Shown piece after piece: positions 6,602 to 14,456 of a DNA stretch of 25,445 nucleotides. A model generated the notes under the pieces. It made no database searches, was not told where the DNA came from, and saw only the letters and a list, made by a program, of their open reading frames with translations. The DNA is from Thermoprotei archaeon (GTDB lineage Archaea; Thermoproteota; Thermoprotei; Thermofilales; B15-G2), in NCBI GenBank assembly GCA_003649445.1, contig QMRV01000032.1, forward strand, positions 1 through 25,445, written 5' to 3'. The first letter of the stretch is position 1. Every line of letters starts with the position of its first letter. A program made the translations under genes and the position numbers.

Positions 6602-7570
6602 TTGAGGCTTACTGTTTTCATATTCTTGGCTATACTCTTCACCTCGCTAGCAGTAGCTCAGCCTAGAAAACTTATTATTGTAGCTACTTTTCCTAACTTA
6701 GTTAAAGACATTAAGCTGGTTGCCTGTAGTGAAGAAGTAGTTTCCTTAGTACCTGCTGGAGCTGACCCCCATGAATACCAGCTTACTTCAAGAGATTTAG
6801 ATTTAGTTAAAAGAGCAAATCTCATAGTCTCTACTGCACACACATCATTTGAAATAGATTTAAGGAAAAAAGTTGAGCAAAAAGAGTTCAAAGCGGTTTT
6901 AATCGAGCTTACTAAAATTCCCGGCATAGTTATTTTAAATAATCCTGCGCTGAACCAGCCTAATTACCATATGCCGATATATGATCCAGGTAACTACAAG
7001 CTTTTTATAAAATACTTGGCACTTAAGCTAGCTGAAATAAATCCTCTTGAAGCTGAAATATACTTAAATAGAGCTGAGAGCGTAGCTAGGAAAATAGATT
7101 CTATAGTGAATTCTACTCCTAAACTTAATGTTGTTGCCGCAGCAGACTATCCTTTTACACAGTATGCTGTTTCTTGGCTAGGCATTGAAATAAAGTATCT
7201 TGTAGTGAAAGAAGCCGGTGTATCGGCTACGCCGAGCGATATAGAGAAGCTCAAGGAAGCTTTAGCTAAAAAGGAAGTAAAAATAGTTGTTGTGGCTGAG
7301 CCTGTAGAGCTTCCTGCATCAAAGCTCTTGAAGTCTCTTGCCGAGAAATATGAAGTTCCCGTGCTCTATATTCCATTGCCTTTCTCTAAAGGAAGTATTT
7401 TAAGTAAACTTGAATATATTTCTTCTCAAGCCAAGTCTATTAAACTTCAGCTCGGTGAAAAAGGAGCTTTGCTTAATGAGAAATCGCCCTTCCTAGAAAT
7501 TGCCGCAGGTATACTCTCTCTACTGATTATAGTGGAGCTCTACTTCTATTACTGGAGGGTGAAAGAATGA
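6602..7570 (+). CDS. Metal ABC transporter substrate-binding protein (ZnuA/TroA cluster A-I)
   Basis: The 322-residue protein starts with a signal peptide (residues 1-19, cleavage or anchoring near AVAQP) and ends with one membrane helix (about 298-316), so it is tethered to the outside of the cell membrane. The body is a TroA-like fold: IVATFPNLVKDI near the start, GADPHEYQLT with a likely metal-ligand histidine, and YHMPIYDPGNY resembling the second ligand region of this family. The usual histidine-rich loop of zinc-specific ZnuA is absent, so Mn or another divalent metal is possible. The start is TTG at 6602 with a GGTGGTGATC ribosome site. The stop overlaps the permease start as ATGA. Confidence 0.88.
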   Translation: MRLTVFIFLAILFTSLAVAQPRKLIIVATFPNLVKDIKLVACSEEVVSLVPAGADPHEYQLTSRDLDLVKRANLIVSTAHTSFEIDLRKKVEQKEFKAVLIELTKIPGIVILNNPALNQPNYHMPIYDPGNYKLFIKYLALKLAEINPLEAEIYLNRAESVARKIDSIVNSTPKLNVVAAADYPFTQYAVSWLGIEIKYLVVKEAGVSATPSDIEKLKEALAKKEVKIVVVAEPVELPASKLLKSLAEKYEVPVLYIPLPFSKGSILSKLEYISSQAKSIKLQLGEKGALLNEKSPFLEIAAGILSLLIIVELYFYYWRVKE

Positions 7571-8442
7571 TATTTAAAAAGATTTTAGTTACAGCTCTTG
7601 TCCTCACGCTAATCGTTGAGGCTATTATTTTAGCTGAGATAAGTGAATTAAAATGGGTTTTAGTGCTTATGGCCGCCGCTACTGCCTATGGCTTCTTAAG
7701 CTCTATTATAGCTGCTAGGCGTTTATATTTCTTGGCTAGTGCTTCGCCTCACTCAGCTCTGCTCGCTGTTGTTTTAGCTATTCCTTTGGCTAGAGTACTG
7801 GGCTTCGGGGACGAGTATTTCTGGGCAGTAATAATAGGCACATGCTTGGTATACACAATAGGGTATGCTATACACAGAGGTATAGACCCTGATACTGCTA
7901 CAGCTACATTTGTTGCTTTTACAGCGTCTCTCAGCGTAGTTGCTATATACTTTGTTTTAACCAGTTTTCCCGTTGAGACAAATATTATGGACATTATTAT
8001 AGGAGACCCTCTTTTAGCTGAATGGAGCGATGCTTTTTACGCGACTGCTGTTGCTACTATTACTGCCTTATCTGTACTTATAACTTATCGTGAGCAAATA
8101 TGCCTTGGTATTGATAGAGACTCTGTGAGACTTTCGGGTATCAGAACTGCTTTCTACGACGCTTTAGTATTCACGCTACTTGCTTTAGCTACAGTGGCTT
8201 TAATTAAAATAGTCGGCTTCGTACTAGAACATGTTTTACTGCTTTTGCCTGCCGCAATAAGCTCTACTACAGCTGTTAGCTCTAGAGAATCAGTATTCAT
8301 TAGTGTTGTGTCAAGTATCGCGGCAAGCCTCGTAGGGCTCTACTTCTCGATAATAGCTAACTTGTCTCCGGCCGGCGTAACCGGACTTGTGCTCATGGTC
8401 ATATATGTCTTAGCACTAGTTGCTAGAAGGAAGAGAGGCTGA
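7567..8442 (+). CDS. Metal ABC transporter permease (ZnuB/ABC-3 family)
   Basis: The 291-residue protein has about eight hydrophobic helices across its length, typical of ABC-3 family permeases. Recognisable blocks are the early SSIIAARRLYFLASASPHSA, matching the usual loop where the bound metal enters, and the late ALIKIVGFVLEHVLLLLPAA. It forms the membrane channel for the binding protein just upstream (ATGA overlap) and the divergent ATPase at 5748-6545. A NikR-like regulator follows after 5 bp, so transport and its control share one transcript. Confidence 0.9.
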   Translation: MIFKKILVTALVLTLIVEAIILAEISELKWVLVLMAAATAYGFLSSIIAARRLYFLASASPHSALLAVVLAIPLARVLGFGDEYFWAVIIGTCLVYTIGYAIHRGIDPDTATATFVAFTASLSVVAIYFVLTSFPVETNIMDIIIGDPLLAEWSDAFYATAVATITALSVLITYREQICLGIDRDSVRLSGIRTAFYDALVFTLLALATVALIKIVGFVLEHVLLLLPAAISSTTAVSSRESVFISVVSSIAASLVGLYFSIIANLSPAGVTGLVLMVIYVLALVARRKRG

Positions 8443-8447
8443 TTAAA

Positions 8448-8840
8448 ATGAAGCGAAGATTCGGAGTATCTATACCTAAGGACCTCGCAGATAGACTAGA
8501 TTTGCTCGCCAAGGCTCTTGAAACAGACCGCTCTAGTCTTATCGAAGCCGCTGTGAGAGAATATATACATGACCATATGCACTACTTAGTGCCCCACGAC
8601 TGTACAGGCATAATGGTGCTTTACGGTGCCTGCAGAAAAGAAGACTGGTTCGATATAATAGACCGCTACATGGACATAGTAGTCTCCTACAACCATATAC
8701 ATAGAAAAAACATATGCATAGAAGTGCTAATAGTGTCGGGTCCCTCAAAGAAAATAGCTAGTCTACATAAAGAACTAGTAGAATCAGGAATAAAAGCAAG
8801 ATATCTTCCAATATTCTACTGTGTCAGCGAGAGGTCTTAG
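8448..8840 (+). CDS. NikR-like metal-responsive ribbon-helix-helix regulator
   Basis: The 130-residue protein matches NikR in length and layout. Residues 1-42 are a ribbon-helix-helix (RRFGVSIPKDLADRLDLL, then SSLIEAAVREYI), and residues 52-125 form an ACT-like metal-sensing domain. Of the four E. coli nickel ligands (H76, H87, H89, C95), the HxH pair (H83, H85) and a cysteine (C90) are present. The spacing from the HxH pair to the cysteine is one residue shorter, and the H76 position appears to be aspartate (D72). The sensed metal may therefore not be nickel. It lies in the transporter operon and probably represses the divergent promoter at 6553-6589. Its end overlaps the convergent protease gene by 17 bp. 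Confidence 0.85.
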   Translation: MKRRFGVSIPKDLADRLDLLAKALETDRSSLIEAAVREYIHDHMHYLVPHDCTGIMVLYGACRKEDWFDIIDRYMDIVVSYNHIHRKNICIEVLIVSGPSKKIASLHKELVESGIKARYLPIFYCVSERS

Positions 8841-9696
8841 CAGGCTCGGTTCTGTGAGGTAGTTTAGGTACATAGGGATAAGGCACGTACTCTACGCCAG
8901 GCCTAACAGGCATTGCTTGTGGATACAGCTTCATGAGCTCATAGACTTCAGGAGGTATTTCTGTCTTAACATGCAGTCCCAGTTCCTTAGCTTTCTCTGC
9001 AGTAATAGGATAGTCGTGAGTCCACTTTCCTTCAGTTAAAATCTTCGCCAGCTCTCTAGCTTTTTCTTCACCGTATTTATCTTTAGTTAACTCGACTATA
9101 AGCTCCTGCATTTGCTTAATTGCTTTCTCAGCAATATCTGCGAAGAGCAGTGTTTCATCAGATACTTTATCGACGCCCTTTTCTGACACTACTCTGAGTA
9201 TAGATGGAGCTGGCACAGCTAAGCCGGGCTTAATTGACAACTGCGGGTCAAGTGGCCCCAGTACAGCATGAGGATCCATCCATATTTCGTCGGCAGCTAA
9301 AGCAATCAACGTGCCTCCGCTCATCGCATAGTGAGGTACAATTACAACCTTTTTAGCCGGATGATTTTTTAGTGCCTGAGCTATTTGAGCAGCCGCTAAT
9401 ACAAGTCCTCCTGGCGTATGCAAAATAAGTGCTATAGGCATGTCAGGCGGAGTACCGCGTATAGCTCTAAGTACTTCCTCTGAATCCTCTATGTCTATAA
9501 ATCTATAGAGAGGTATTCCAAGGAAACTTATTCTCTCTTGGCGATGAATAAGTGTAATAAAGCGCATTTTGTATTTTTCTTCAAGCCTGCGCAGCATCGA
9601 TAGTCTTAGGCTAAGTATGTGCCTATATCTCATTTGAGGCTCAAGCAGTATTATGAATAAGAGTAGCCAGAAAAGTAGTCCTATTATATCTATCAT
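8824..9696 (-). CDS. Membrane-anchored SDH/ClpP-class serine protease
   Basis: The 290-residue protein starts with one membrane helix (about residues 3-18) followed by a basic segment, then a crotonase-fold serine protease of the SDH/SppA-like type. Typical motifs are ILHTPGG, YAMSGGTLIALAADEIW with the nucleophilic serine (S126 from the chosen start), DPHAVLGPLDPQ and KWTHDYPITAEKAKELG, which includes the likely general-base region. It probably degrades membrane proteins or signal peptides from the cytoplasmic side. ATG 9696 is chosen over ATG 9711 because the minus-strand TATA box centred at 9722 gives a leaderless start exactly there. It shares a symmetrical promoter with isomerase-like paralogue B. 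Confidence 0.88.
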   Translation of the reverse strand: MIDIIGLLFWLLLFIILLEPQMRYRHILSLRLSMLRRLEEKYKMRFITLIHRQERISFLGIPLYRFIDIEDSEEVLRAIRGTPPDMPIALILHTPGGLVLAAAQIAQALKNHPAKKVVIVPHYAMSGGTLIALAADEIWMDPHAVLGPLDPQLSIKPGLAVPAPSILRVVSEKGVDKVSDETLLFADIAEKAIKQMQELIVELTKDKYGEEKARELAKILTEGKWTHDYPITAEKAKELGLHVKTEIPPEVYELMKLYPQAMPVRPGVEYVPYPYVPKLPHRTEPAKTSR

Positions 9697-9717
9697 ATAG
9701 TATATACTCATTAAGCA

Positions 9718-9750
9718 GAATATATAAGTTTAGAACATACTCATATATTC
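9718..9750. promoter_or_regulatory. Symmetrical divergent promoter (protease / isomerase-like B)
   Basis: GAATATAT (9718-9725) and ATATATTC (9743-9750) are exact inverted copies and act as the TATA boxes of the two divergent genes. Their centres lie about 26 bp from ATG 9696 and 25 bp from ATG 9771, so both mRNAs should be leaderless. The two complexes are only 25 bp apart and may exclude each other. Confidence 0.7.
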
Positions 9751-9770
9751 TTACCCAGCGAAAATTATTC

Positions 9771-11060
9771 ATGGGAAAAATTAAAATAAAGCCCGTATTT
9801 GTGTCTTATGAAAAAGGATTTTTCAGAGAACTGCCTTCAGCAGAAGAATTTGAAAAAAGAGTTAATGAAGTGTACTCGAAGCTAAAGAAACTCTATCCTG
9901 AAGTCGATTTCTCTGAGCCAGCGCTCATCACTGATGTAGCTGGCTTAAATAGACTAAAGAGCGAGTTGACATACGATACTGACGGAATACTAGTTTACAG
10001 GCTCGGCGGTATAGCTCATAAGCTTTTAGCAGATATCGGATTAATAGGTCCTCCTCTCATTATGGTAGGTAGAGGAGTGCTTAACCACGATATTGTAGCC
10101 TACTTGAGGCAAAGAGGTAGAGAAGCCTATGCTGTAGTCGACGAAAAAGACCTCTCTAGACTATTTTTCTTCCTTACTGCAAGAAAAAGAGTTAAGTCTA
10201 CTAGAGTACTAGTAGTGTCTTCGAAAAGCCTTCCGTCGTTCTCCGCTATAAGCTCTGCCTACGACCTTGACTTAATGAAAGTAAAGCTGGGTATAGACTA
10301 TGAGTGGATTAGTAGCGAGAAACTGTTAAGTGAAACGGAAAAAGTGAGTGATAAAGAGGCTAGAGAAGTGCTAGATGATATTTTAAGTTATGCCATTAAG
10401 GTTGAAGTTAGTGAAGAAAACTTATTGAAGGCTGTAAAACTTTATATTGCTTTAAAGAAACTTTTAAAGGAAAATTACTGTAATGCTGTTGCCGTAGACT
10501 GCGCCGAGCCAATATACTTTGAGCACCGAGTAACTCCCTGCTTAGCATTTACTCTTCTGAAAGACGAAGGCATACCTGCTTCCTGCGAAGCAGACTTAAG
10601 CGCACTTACGGCAATGATTATATTAATGTACTTGTCGAATAAACCCGCCTTTATGGGTAACTTGTGGCTTCACAGCGCCGAAGAGAACATTGTACGCTAC
10701 TCTCACGACGTCCCTCCGACAAGAATTCTTGGCGAAGACCGTAAACCTTTTGAGCTACATGATTTCCACGACAAGAACTACGGCGCTACAGTGTATGTTG
10801 AAGTACCTAAAGAACTAAAAATAACATTAGCTAGAGTAGATTCTTCCTTCAGCAAAATACTAGTATTTAAGGGAACTGTAAAAGCTTCTCACGAAGGAGT
10901 AGGCTGCAGAGAAACACTTGACATAAAGGTAAATAATGCTCTAGACCTTGTCGAGAAAGTAGCGAACTACGGACATCATTTTGCGGCAGTTCTAGGCGAC
11001 TACACGGAAGAATTAATTAAACTAGCTAAAATGATGAAAATAGAACCAGAGTGTGCATGA
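9771..11060 (+). CDS. L-fucose/L-arabinose isomerase-like protein (paralogue B)
   Basis: The 429-residue protein has the FucI/AraA-type C-terminal half: SCEADLSALTAMII (271-284), KPAFMGN (291-297), HDFHDKNYGATVYV (330-343), CRETLDIKV (379-387) and NYGHHFAAVLGDYTEEL (399-415). The same blocks are in paralogue A at 4328-5665; the N-terminal halves differ more. Where FucI has a metal-binding aspartate after the glutamate, both seem to carry MGN, which an alignment would need to confirm. It may isomerise a sugar or a related metabolite, with unknown substrate. The transcript is predicted leaderless from ATG 9771. No sugar kinase or aldolase gene is nearby to suggest a pathway. Confidence 0.75.
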   Translation: MGKIKIKPVFVSYEKGFFRELPSAEEFEKRVNEVYSKLKKLYPEVDFSEPALITDVAGLNRLKSELTYDTDGILVYRLGGIAHKLLADIGLIGPPLIMVGRGVLNHDIVAYLRQRGREAYAVVDEKDLSRLFFFLTARKRVKSTRVLVVSSKSLPSFSAISSAYDLDLMKVKLGIDYEWISSEKLLSETEKVSDKEAREVLDDILSYAIKVEVSEENLLKAVKLYIALKKLLKENYCNAVAVDCAEPIYFEHRVTPCLAFTLLKDEGIPASCEADLSALTAMIILMYLSNKPAFMGNLWLHSAEENIVRYSHDVPPTRILGEDRKPFELHDFHDKNYGATVYVEVPKELKITLARVDSSFSKILVFKGTVKASHEGVGCRETLDIKVNNALDLVEKVANYGHHFAAVLGDYTEELIKLAKMMKIEPECA

Positions 11061-11082
11061 GTCTGACAGTTAGTTAACAAGA

Positions 11083-11092
11083 CTTATATATA
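11083..11092 (+). promoter_or_regulatory. TATA box of the AAA+ ATPase gene
   Basis: CTTATATATA, centred about 26 bp upstream of ATG 11114, predicts a leaderless transcript. Confidence 0.7.
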
Positions 11093-11113
11093 ATATCTGA
11101 TATCTAATTAACA

Positions 11114-12529
11114 ATGTCTCTAAAAATACAGCACTTATTAATCCAGAATCCTTGGTGGGAAGATCCTAGCGAAGTACTTAGAGATAGTAAAGTAATCGAA
11201 GCACTAAGCAGAAAACCTCAAAAAACATATTCTTTCGAAAACATCAAAAACACTATTCTTCTGGGCCCTCGCCAAGTGGGCAAAACAACTTACCTCAAAT
11301 TAATGATCCGACACCTACTACTCGAAAAGAAAATAGATCCACGGAGAGTACTTTACTTCTCCTGTGAATTACTAAATACTAAAGAAGATATAGTAGAGCT
11401 ACTTAAACTATACGATAGACTTTTTCCTGAAGTTAAAAAAGCCAAGTATATTCTACTTGATGAAATAACTTTTGTAGAAAACTGGGAAGCAGCAGTCAAA
11501 CATATGCTGGACACACAAATTTCAAGAAATAAAGTCATCTATATTACTGGCTCTAGCTCAATATGGTTACTAAAAGGATCTGAAAAAATGCCCGGCAGAG
11601 ATATCTCAGTAAGGCTTTTCATGCCTATGTGTTTTAGAGAATATGCTGAATTATTTGGCTCAATAAAACTTCGCGAAATAATAAGTTCTCTTAAACCAGT
11701 CAACTTAAGTAAAATAGATAGTGTTAAAAAACTGTACAGAGAAGCTTTAAAAACATCACTTGTGCTAAACGAACTAAATGAGCTTTTTCTTAAGTATTTA
11801 AAGACAGGAGGCTTTTATAAATCTTCATATGAATACTTATATTCAAGTAGAATAAGTGAAGAAACTTACTTAACGTACGTCAAGTGGATTGAAGGAGATT
11901 TAGCTAAACTAAATAGGAGAATAAGTCTTCTTCGCCCCTTAATAACAGCTATTGTAGAGAAACTATCTACGAGAATCTCTTACGCCTCTTTAGCCAAGAT
12001 CTCTGAGCTCAAAAGCCATATTACAGTAAGAGATTACATAGAGATACTTGAAGGACTTCTTCTCCTCAGAGTATTTTATCAAGTAGATATTTCTTCAAAA
12101 ACACCTAATTACAGAAAAGAAAAGAAAGTATATTTTACAGATCCGTTTCTCTACAATGTTTTTAAGGGATACTCTCATGAAGTATACAGAGACTACTCTG
12201 TAGAAAATGCAGTCATACTAGTAGAAAATATTATAGGAGAACATTTAGCAAGACAATTTAGAAGACACGAAACAAGAGTAATGTATTATTGTGAAGTAAA
12301 AGAAACAGACTTCGTTTTACTCAAAGAAAACCTTAAGCTACTTGGAATAGAAGTTAAGTGGCAAAAAGATGTTAAACCCGAAGACTTTGCTAACAGACAT
12401 AGATTTAAAGAGAAAATTCTAGTAACCATGAATGATCTAGATTACTGCGAAAAATATAATATGGCTTTAATACCGGCTTCAGTTTTCTTAATACTACTTG
12501 ATAAACACCAATTATATAAAGTAAGTTAA
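11114..12529 (+). CDS. AAA+ ATPase of the archaeal DUF4143 type
   Basis: The 471-residue protein has an AAA_14-like ATPase domain: Walker A GPRQVGKTT (51-59), Walker B YILLDEI (112-118), sensor-1-like TGSSS (145-149) and MPGRD (159-163). The C-terminal half fits DUF4143, with LLLRVFYQVD and KVYFTDPFLYNVF followed by a nuclease-like EVKETDFVLL...GIEVKW segment. Members are common and variable in archaeal genomes; their role is unknown, with links to mobile or defence-related DNA suggested for some. The gene is a single transcription unit with its own promoter. Codon use is slightly more AT-rich than its neighbours, which may mean more recent acquisition. Confidence 0.85.
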   Translation: MSLKIQHLLIQNPWWEDPSEVLRDSKVIEALSRKPQKTYSFENIKNTILLGPRQVGKTTYLKLMIRHLLLEKKIDPRRVLYFSCELLNTKEDIVELLKLYDRLFPEVKKAKYILLDEITFVENWEAAVKHMLDTQISRNKVIYITGSSSIWLLKGSEKMPGRDISVRLFMPMCFREYAELFGSIKLREIISSLKPVNLSKIDSVKKLYREALKTSLVLNELNELFLKYLKTGGFYKSSYEYLYSSRISEETYLTYVKWIEGDLAKLNRRISLLRPLITAIVEKLSTRISYASLAKISELKSHITVRDYIEILEGLLLLRVFYQVDISSKTPNYRKEKKVYFTDPFLYNVFKGYSHEVYRDYSVENAVILVENIIGEHLARQFRRHETRVMYYCEVKETDFVLLKENLKLLGIEVKWQKDVKPEDFANRHRFKEKILVTMNDLDYCEKYNMALIPASVFLILLDKHQLYKVS

Positions 12530-12611
12530 GGGCTTTTCCATACTTCCTACTTTCATTAATTCATAACAGTAAATTGTTTAACTAAATATCATTCCTAAGT
12601 TTATAGAAAGC

Positions 12612-12627
12612 TTTAAATACTTTTATA
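12612..12627 (+). promoter_or_regulatory. Promoter of the KaiC-like operon
   Basis: Two TATA-like elements overlap here, TTTAAATA (12612-12619) and CTTTTATA (12619-12626). The second is about 25 bp from ATG 12648, the first about 32 bp, so a leaderless or very short leader is expected. Confidence 0.55.
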
Positions 12628-12647
12628 GGAAACATCTATGAGTCTTA

Positions 12648-13973
12648 ATGCAAAATAGGAATCTTAGTAAAAAATGCCCAACAGGTATCAAGGAGCTCGA
12701 TAATATTCTCGAAGGAGGATTCGAGCGTGGAAGCGTAGTATTGATAGCAGGACACCCAGGCGCGGGGAAAAGCACGTTTGCTGCTCAATTCATATACAGG
12801 GGAGCAGTAGATTACCGTGAACCAGGAGTATATATTAGCTTCTCTGAAAACAAGAAAGAATTCTATGAACACATGAAAGCATTTAACTTCAACTTCAGTA
12901 GCCTAGAGAAAATAAATATGTTTAAATATATTCCCTTAATAAGTATTGCAGACGAAAAAATGGTATGCGATATTATAAGCAATATTTATAGCGCAATAGA
13001 AGAAATAAGGGCTAAACGCCTTGTAATAGACTCTATTACATCTATTCTAGGAACATTCTCAATAAAAGAGGCTAGAGCATTTCTTCACACAAATGTTCTC
13101 TTAGGGCTAAAACCCTACAACGTTACATCGCTATTAATAGCGGATCTGCCTTGGGGAAAAGAAATAATAGGCTATGGTTTCGAAGAATTCTTAGCCGATA
13201 CTATAATAGTCTTAAAGCTAGATGAGAAAAGAGGACTAACTAGAAGAGTACTAGAAATAAGGAAGAATAGAGGAGCACCTACTCCTAGAGTATCCTACGA
13301 TTTTGTTATAACTAAAGAAGGCATAAAGCTCTACGTACCACTTGAAGCAAGTCTTTCAGGAGGCTTTACTAAAGAAAGGGCAACAACAGGAGTACCTGAG
13401 CTAGATAAAATGCTCGGAGGAGGTGTACTCAGAGGCTCAGTAGTCCTCATAAGTGGTCCTTCAGGTACAGGAAAAACACTTATTTCGCTCAGCTTTGCTA
13501 TAGAAGGAGCAAAAAGAGGAGAAAAGGTAATTTATATAAGTTTTGAAGAACCAAGAGACCAAATTAAAACAGTTATAGAAAATATGAAAGTAGACTACAG
13601 CGAAATTAAAGACAATCTACACATATATGCACTGAGCCCTAGACTCTTTACTCCGGCAGCACTTTACAGCTTCTACGAAGAACTCATTAAGAAACATTCG
13701 CCTTCAAGAGTAATTATAGACGGGGCTTCAGCCTTATCGAGACACTACGAAGAAGAAGAGTACTTGAAGTTGATACGCAATATAAGCTTGCTGTCAAAAT
13801 TACACAGGATAACTCTCCTAATAACAGCTCTCTCAAACATAATATTACTTGAAGAAATAGGTGTGAGCAGTATAGCTGATGTACTAATAGCTCTCTGGTT
13901 TGATACACAGGGAGATAAAATAAGAAAAAAGATAACTGTATTAAAGCAGAGAGGAAGCTGGGTAAAAACGTGA
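12648..13973 (+). CDS. KaiC-like double RecA-domain ATPase
   Basis: The 441-residue protein contains two KaiC/RecA-like domains. Domain 1 (about 10-235) has PTGIKELDNILEGGF, Walker A GHPGAGKST (35-43) and Walker B RLVIDSI (124-130). Domain 2 (about 246-441) has GVPELDKMLGGGV, Walker A GPSGTGKT (270-277), the catalytic Glu pair in ISFEEPRDQ (299-301) and Walker B RVIIDGA (354-360). Domain 1 has a single glutamate (E67 in FSENKK). Archaeal KaiC-like proteins are non-clock signalling ATPases that may assemble as hexamers; partners are often small proteins encoded nearby. The stop overlaps the next start as GTGA, pointing to a coupled partner. Confidence 0.92.
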   Translation: MQNRNLSKKCPTGIKELDNILEGGFERGSVVLIAGHPGAGKSTFAAQFIYRGAVDYREPGVYISFSENKKEFYEHMKAFNFNFSSLEKINMFKYIPLISIADEKMVCDIISNIYSAIEEIRAKRLVIDSITSILGTFSIKEARAFLHTNVLLGLKPYNVTSLLIADLPWGKEIIGYGFEEFLADTIIVLKLDEKRGLTRRVLEIRKNRGAPTPRVSYDFVITKEGIKLYVPLEASLSGGFTKERATTGVPELDKMLGGGVLRGSVVLISGPSGTGKTLISLSFAIEGAKRGEKVIYISFEEPRDQIKTVIENMKVDYSEIKDNLHIYALSPRLFTPAALYSFYEELIKKHSPSRVIIDGASALSRHYEEEEYLKLIRNISLLSKLHRITLLITALSNIILLEEIGVSSIADVLIALWFDTQGDKIRKKITVLKQRGSWVKT

Positions 13974-14239
13974 TAGCAATTCTGCTAGCGAACCTTAGGG
14001 CTGTGTACGATGCTCTCTTAGAGCTAAACAACAATATCGAAGACCAGACAGATAACTTGATAATCGAGCTAGTTTCAGCAATAAGCGGAAAATACAATAT
14101 AAATATAGACCCCCATGAAGTCCTCGACGCACTTAAAGAAAACAATAGCCAAAAAATAGAGAGAATAACTAGACAGCTAGTAAACAGCAATAGAAAAAAT
14201 CTAGTACTTAAAGGCACTCAAGTAACTCGGCTACCCTGA
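13970..14239 (+). CDS. Small helical protein coupled to the KaiC-like ATPase
   Basis: I do not recognise a family. The 89-residue protein begins with a short hydrophobic stretch (IAILLANLRAVYDALLEL), followed by acidic helices and a basic C-terminus (RNLVLKGTQVTRLP ending). The GTG start overlaps the KaiC-like stop by 4 bp (GTGA), so both are made from one mRNA with coupled translation. This suggests an interaction partner or regulator, which is inference. The last 9 bp overlap the convergent zinc-ribbon gene. Confidence 0.7.
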   Translation: MIAILLANLRAVYDALLELNNNIEDQTDNLIIELVSAISGKYNINIDPHEVLDALKENNSQKIERITRQLVNSNRKNLVLKGTQVTRLP

Positions 14240-14425
14240 TTGTCTAGGCTCTAAGTACATTTCTACTACGTAACCGCACTTAGCGCAAAAAAGAATCCTT
14301 AGTCTACGCTCTTCAAGCCAGTCAGGAATTTTAATAAACGACTTCACTATAGGAAACTTCTCAGCAATCTTAGAGACATCGATGTGCTTCTCTAAGACTT
14401 CTCCTTCGCACTTAGGACACTCCAT
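14231..14425 (-). CDS. Zinc-ribbon miniprotein
   Basis: The 64-residue protein has two CxxC pairs, CPKC (3-6) and CAKC (47-50), which would hold one zinc ion in a ribbon fold. A 40-residue insert between them, PIVKSFIKIPDWLEERR, is amphipathic. The function is unknown; such proteins often bind nucleic acid or other proteins. A TATA-like element (TTTAATA on the minus strand, centred near 14450) predicts a leaderless transcript from ATG 14425. The promoter overlaps the 3' end of marC by a few bases. Confidence 0.75.
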   Translation of the reverse strand: MECPKCEGEVLEKHIDVSKIAEKFPIVKSFIKIPDWLEERRLRILFCAKCGYVVEMYLEPRQSG

Positions 14426-14456
14426 GAAAACTACTGCAATTACAAGTATTAAAGCT

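Noticed and set aside
6546..6602. ATG 6602 as start of the metal ABC ATPase
   Set aside because: It would overlap the divergent start codon and promoters and add 19 residues not typical of the family; ATG 6545 fits better.
13714..14217. Minus-strand 167-codon frame opposite the KaiC-like gene end
   Set aside because: It is antisense to the KaiC-like gene and its coupled partner, has Leu/Ser-rich composition and no family motif.
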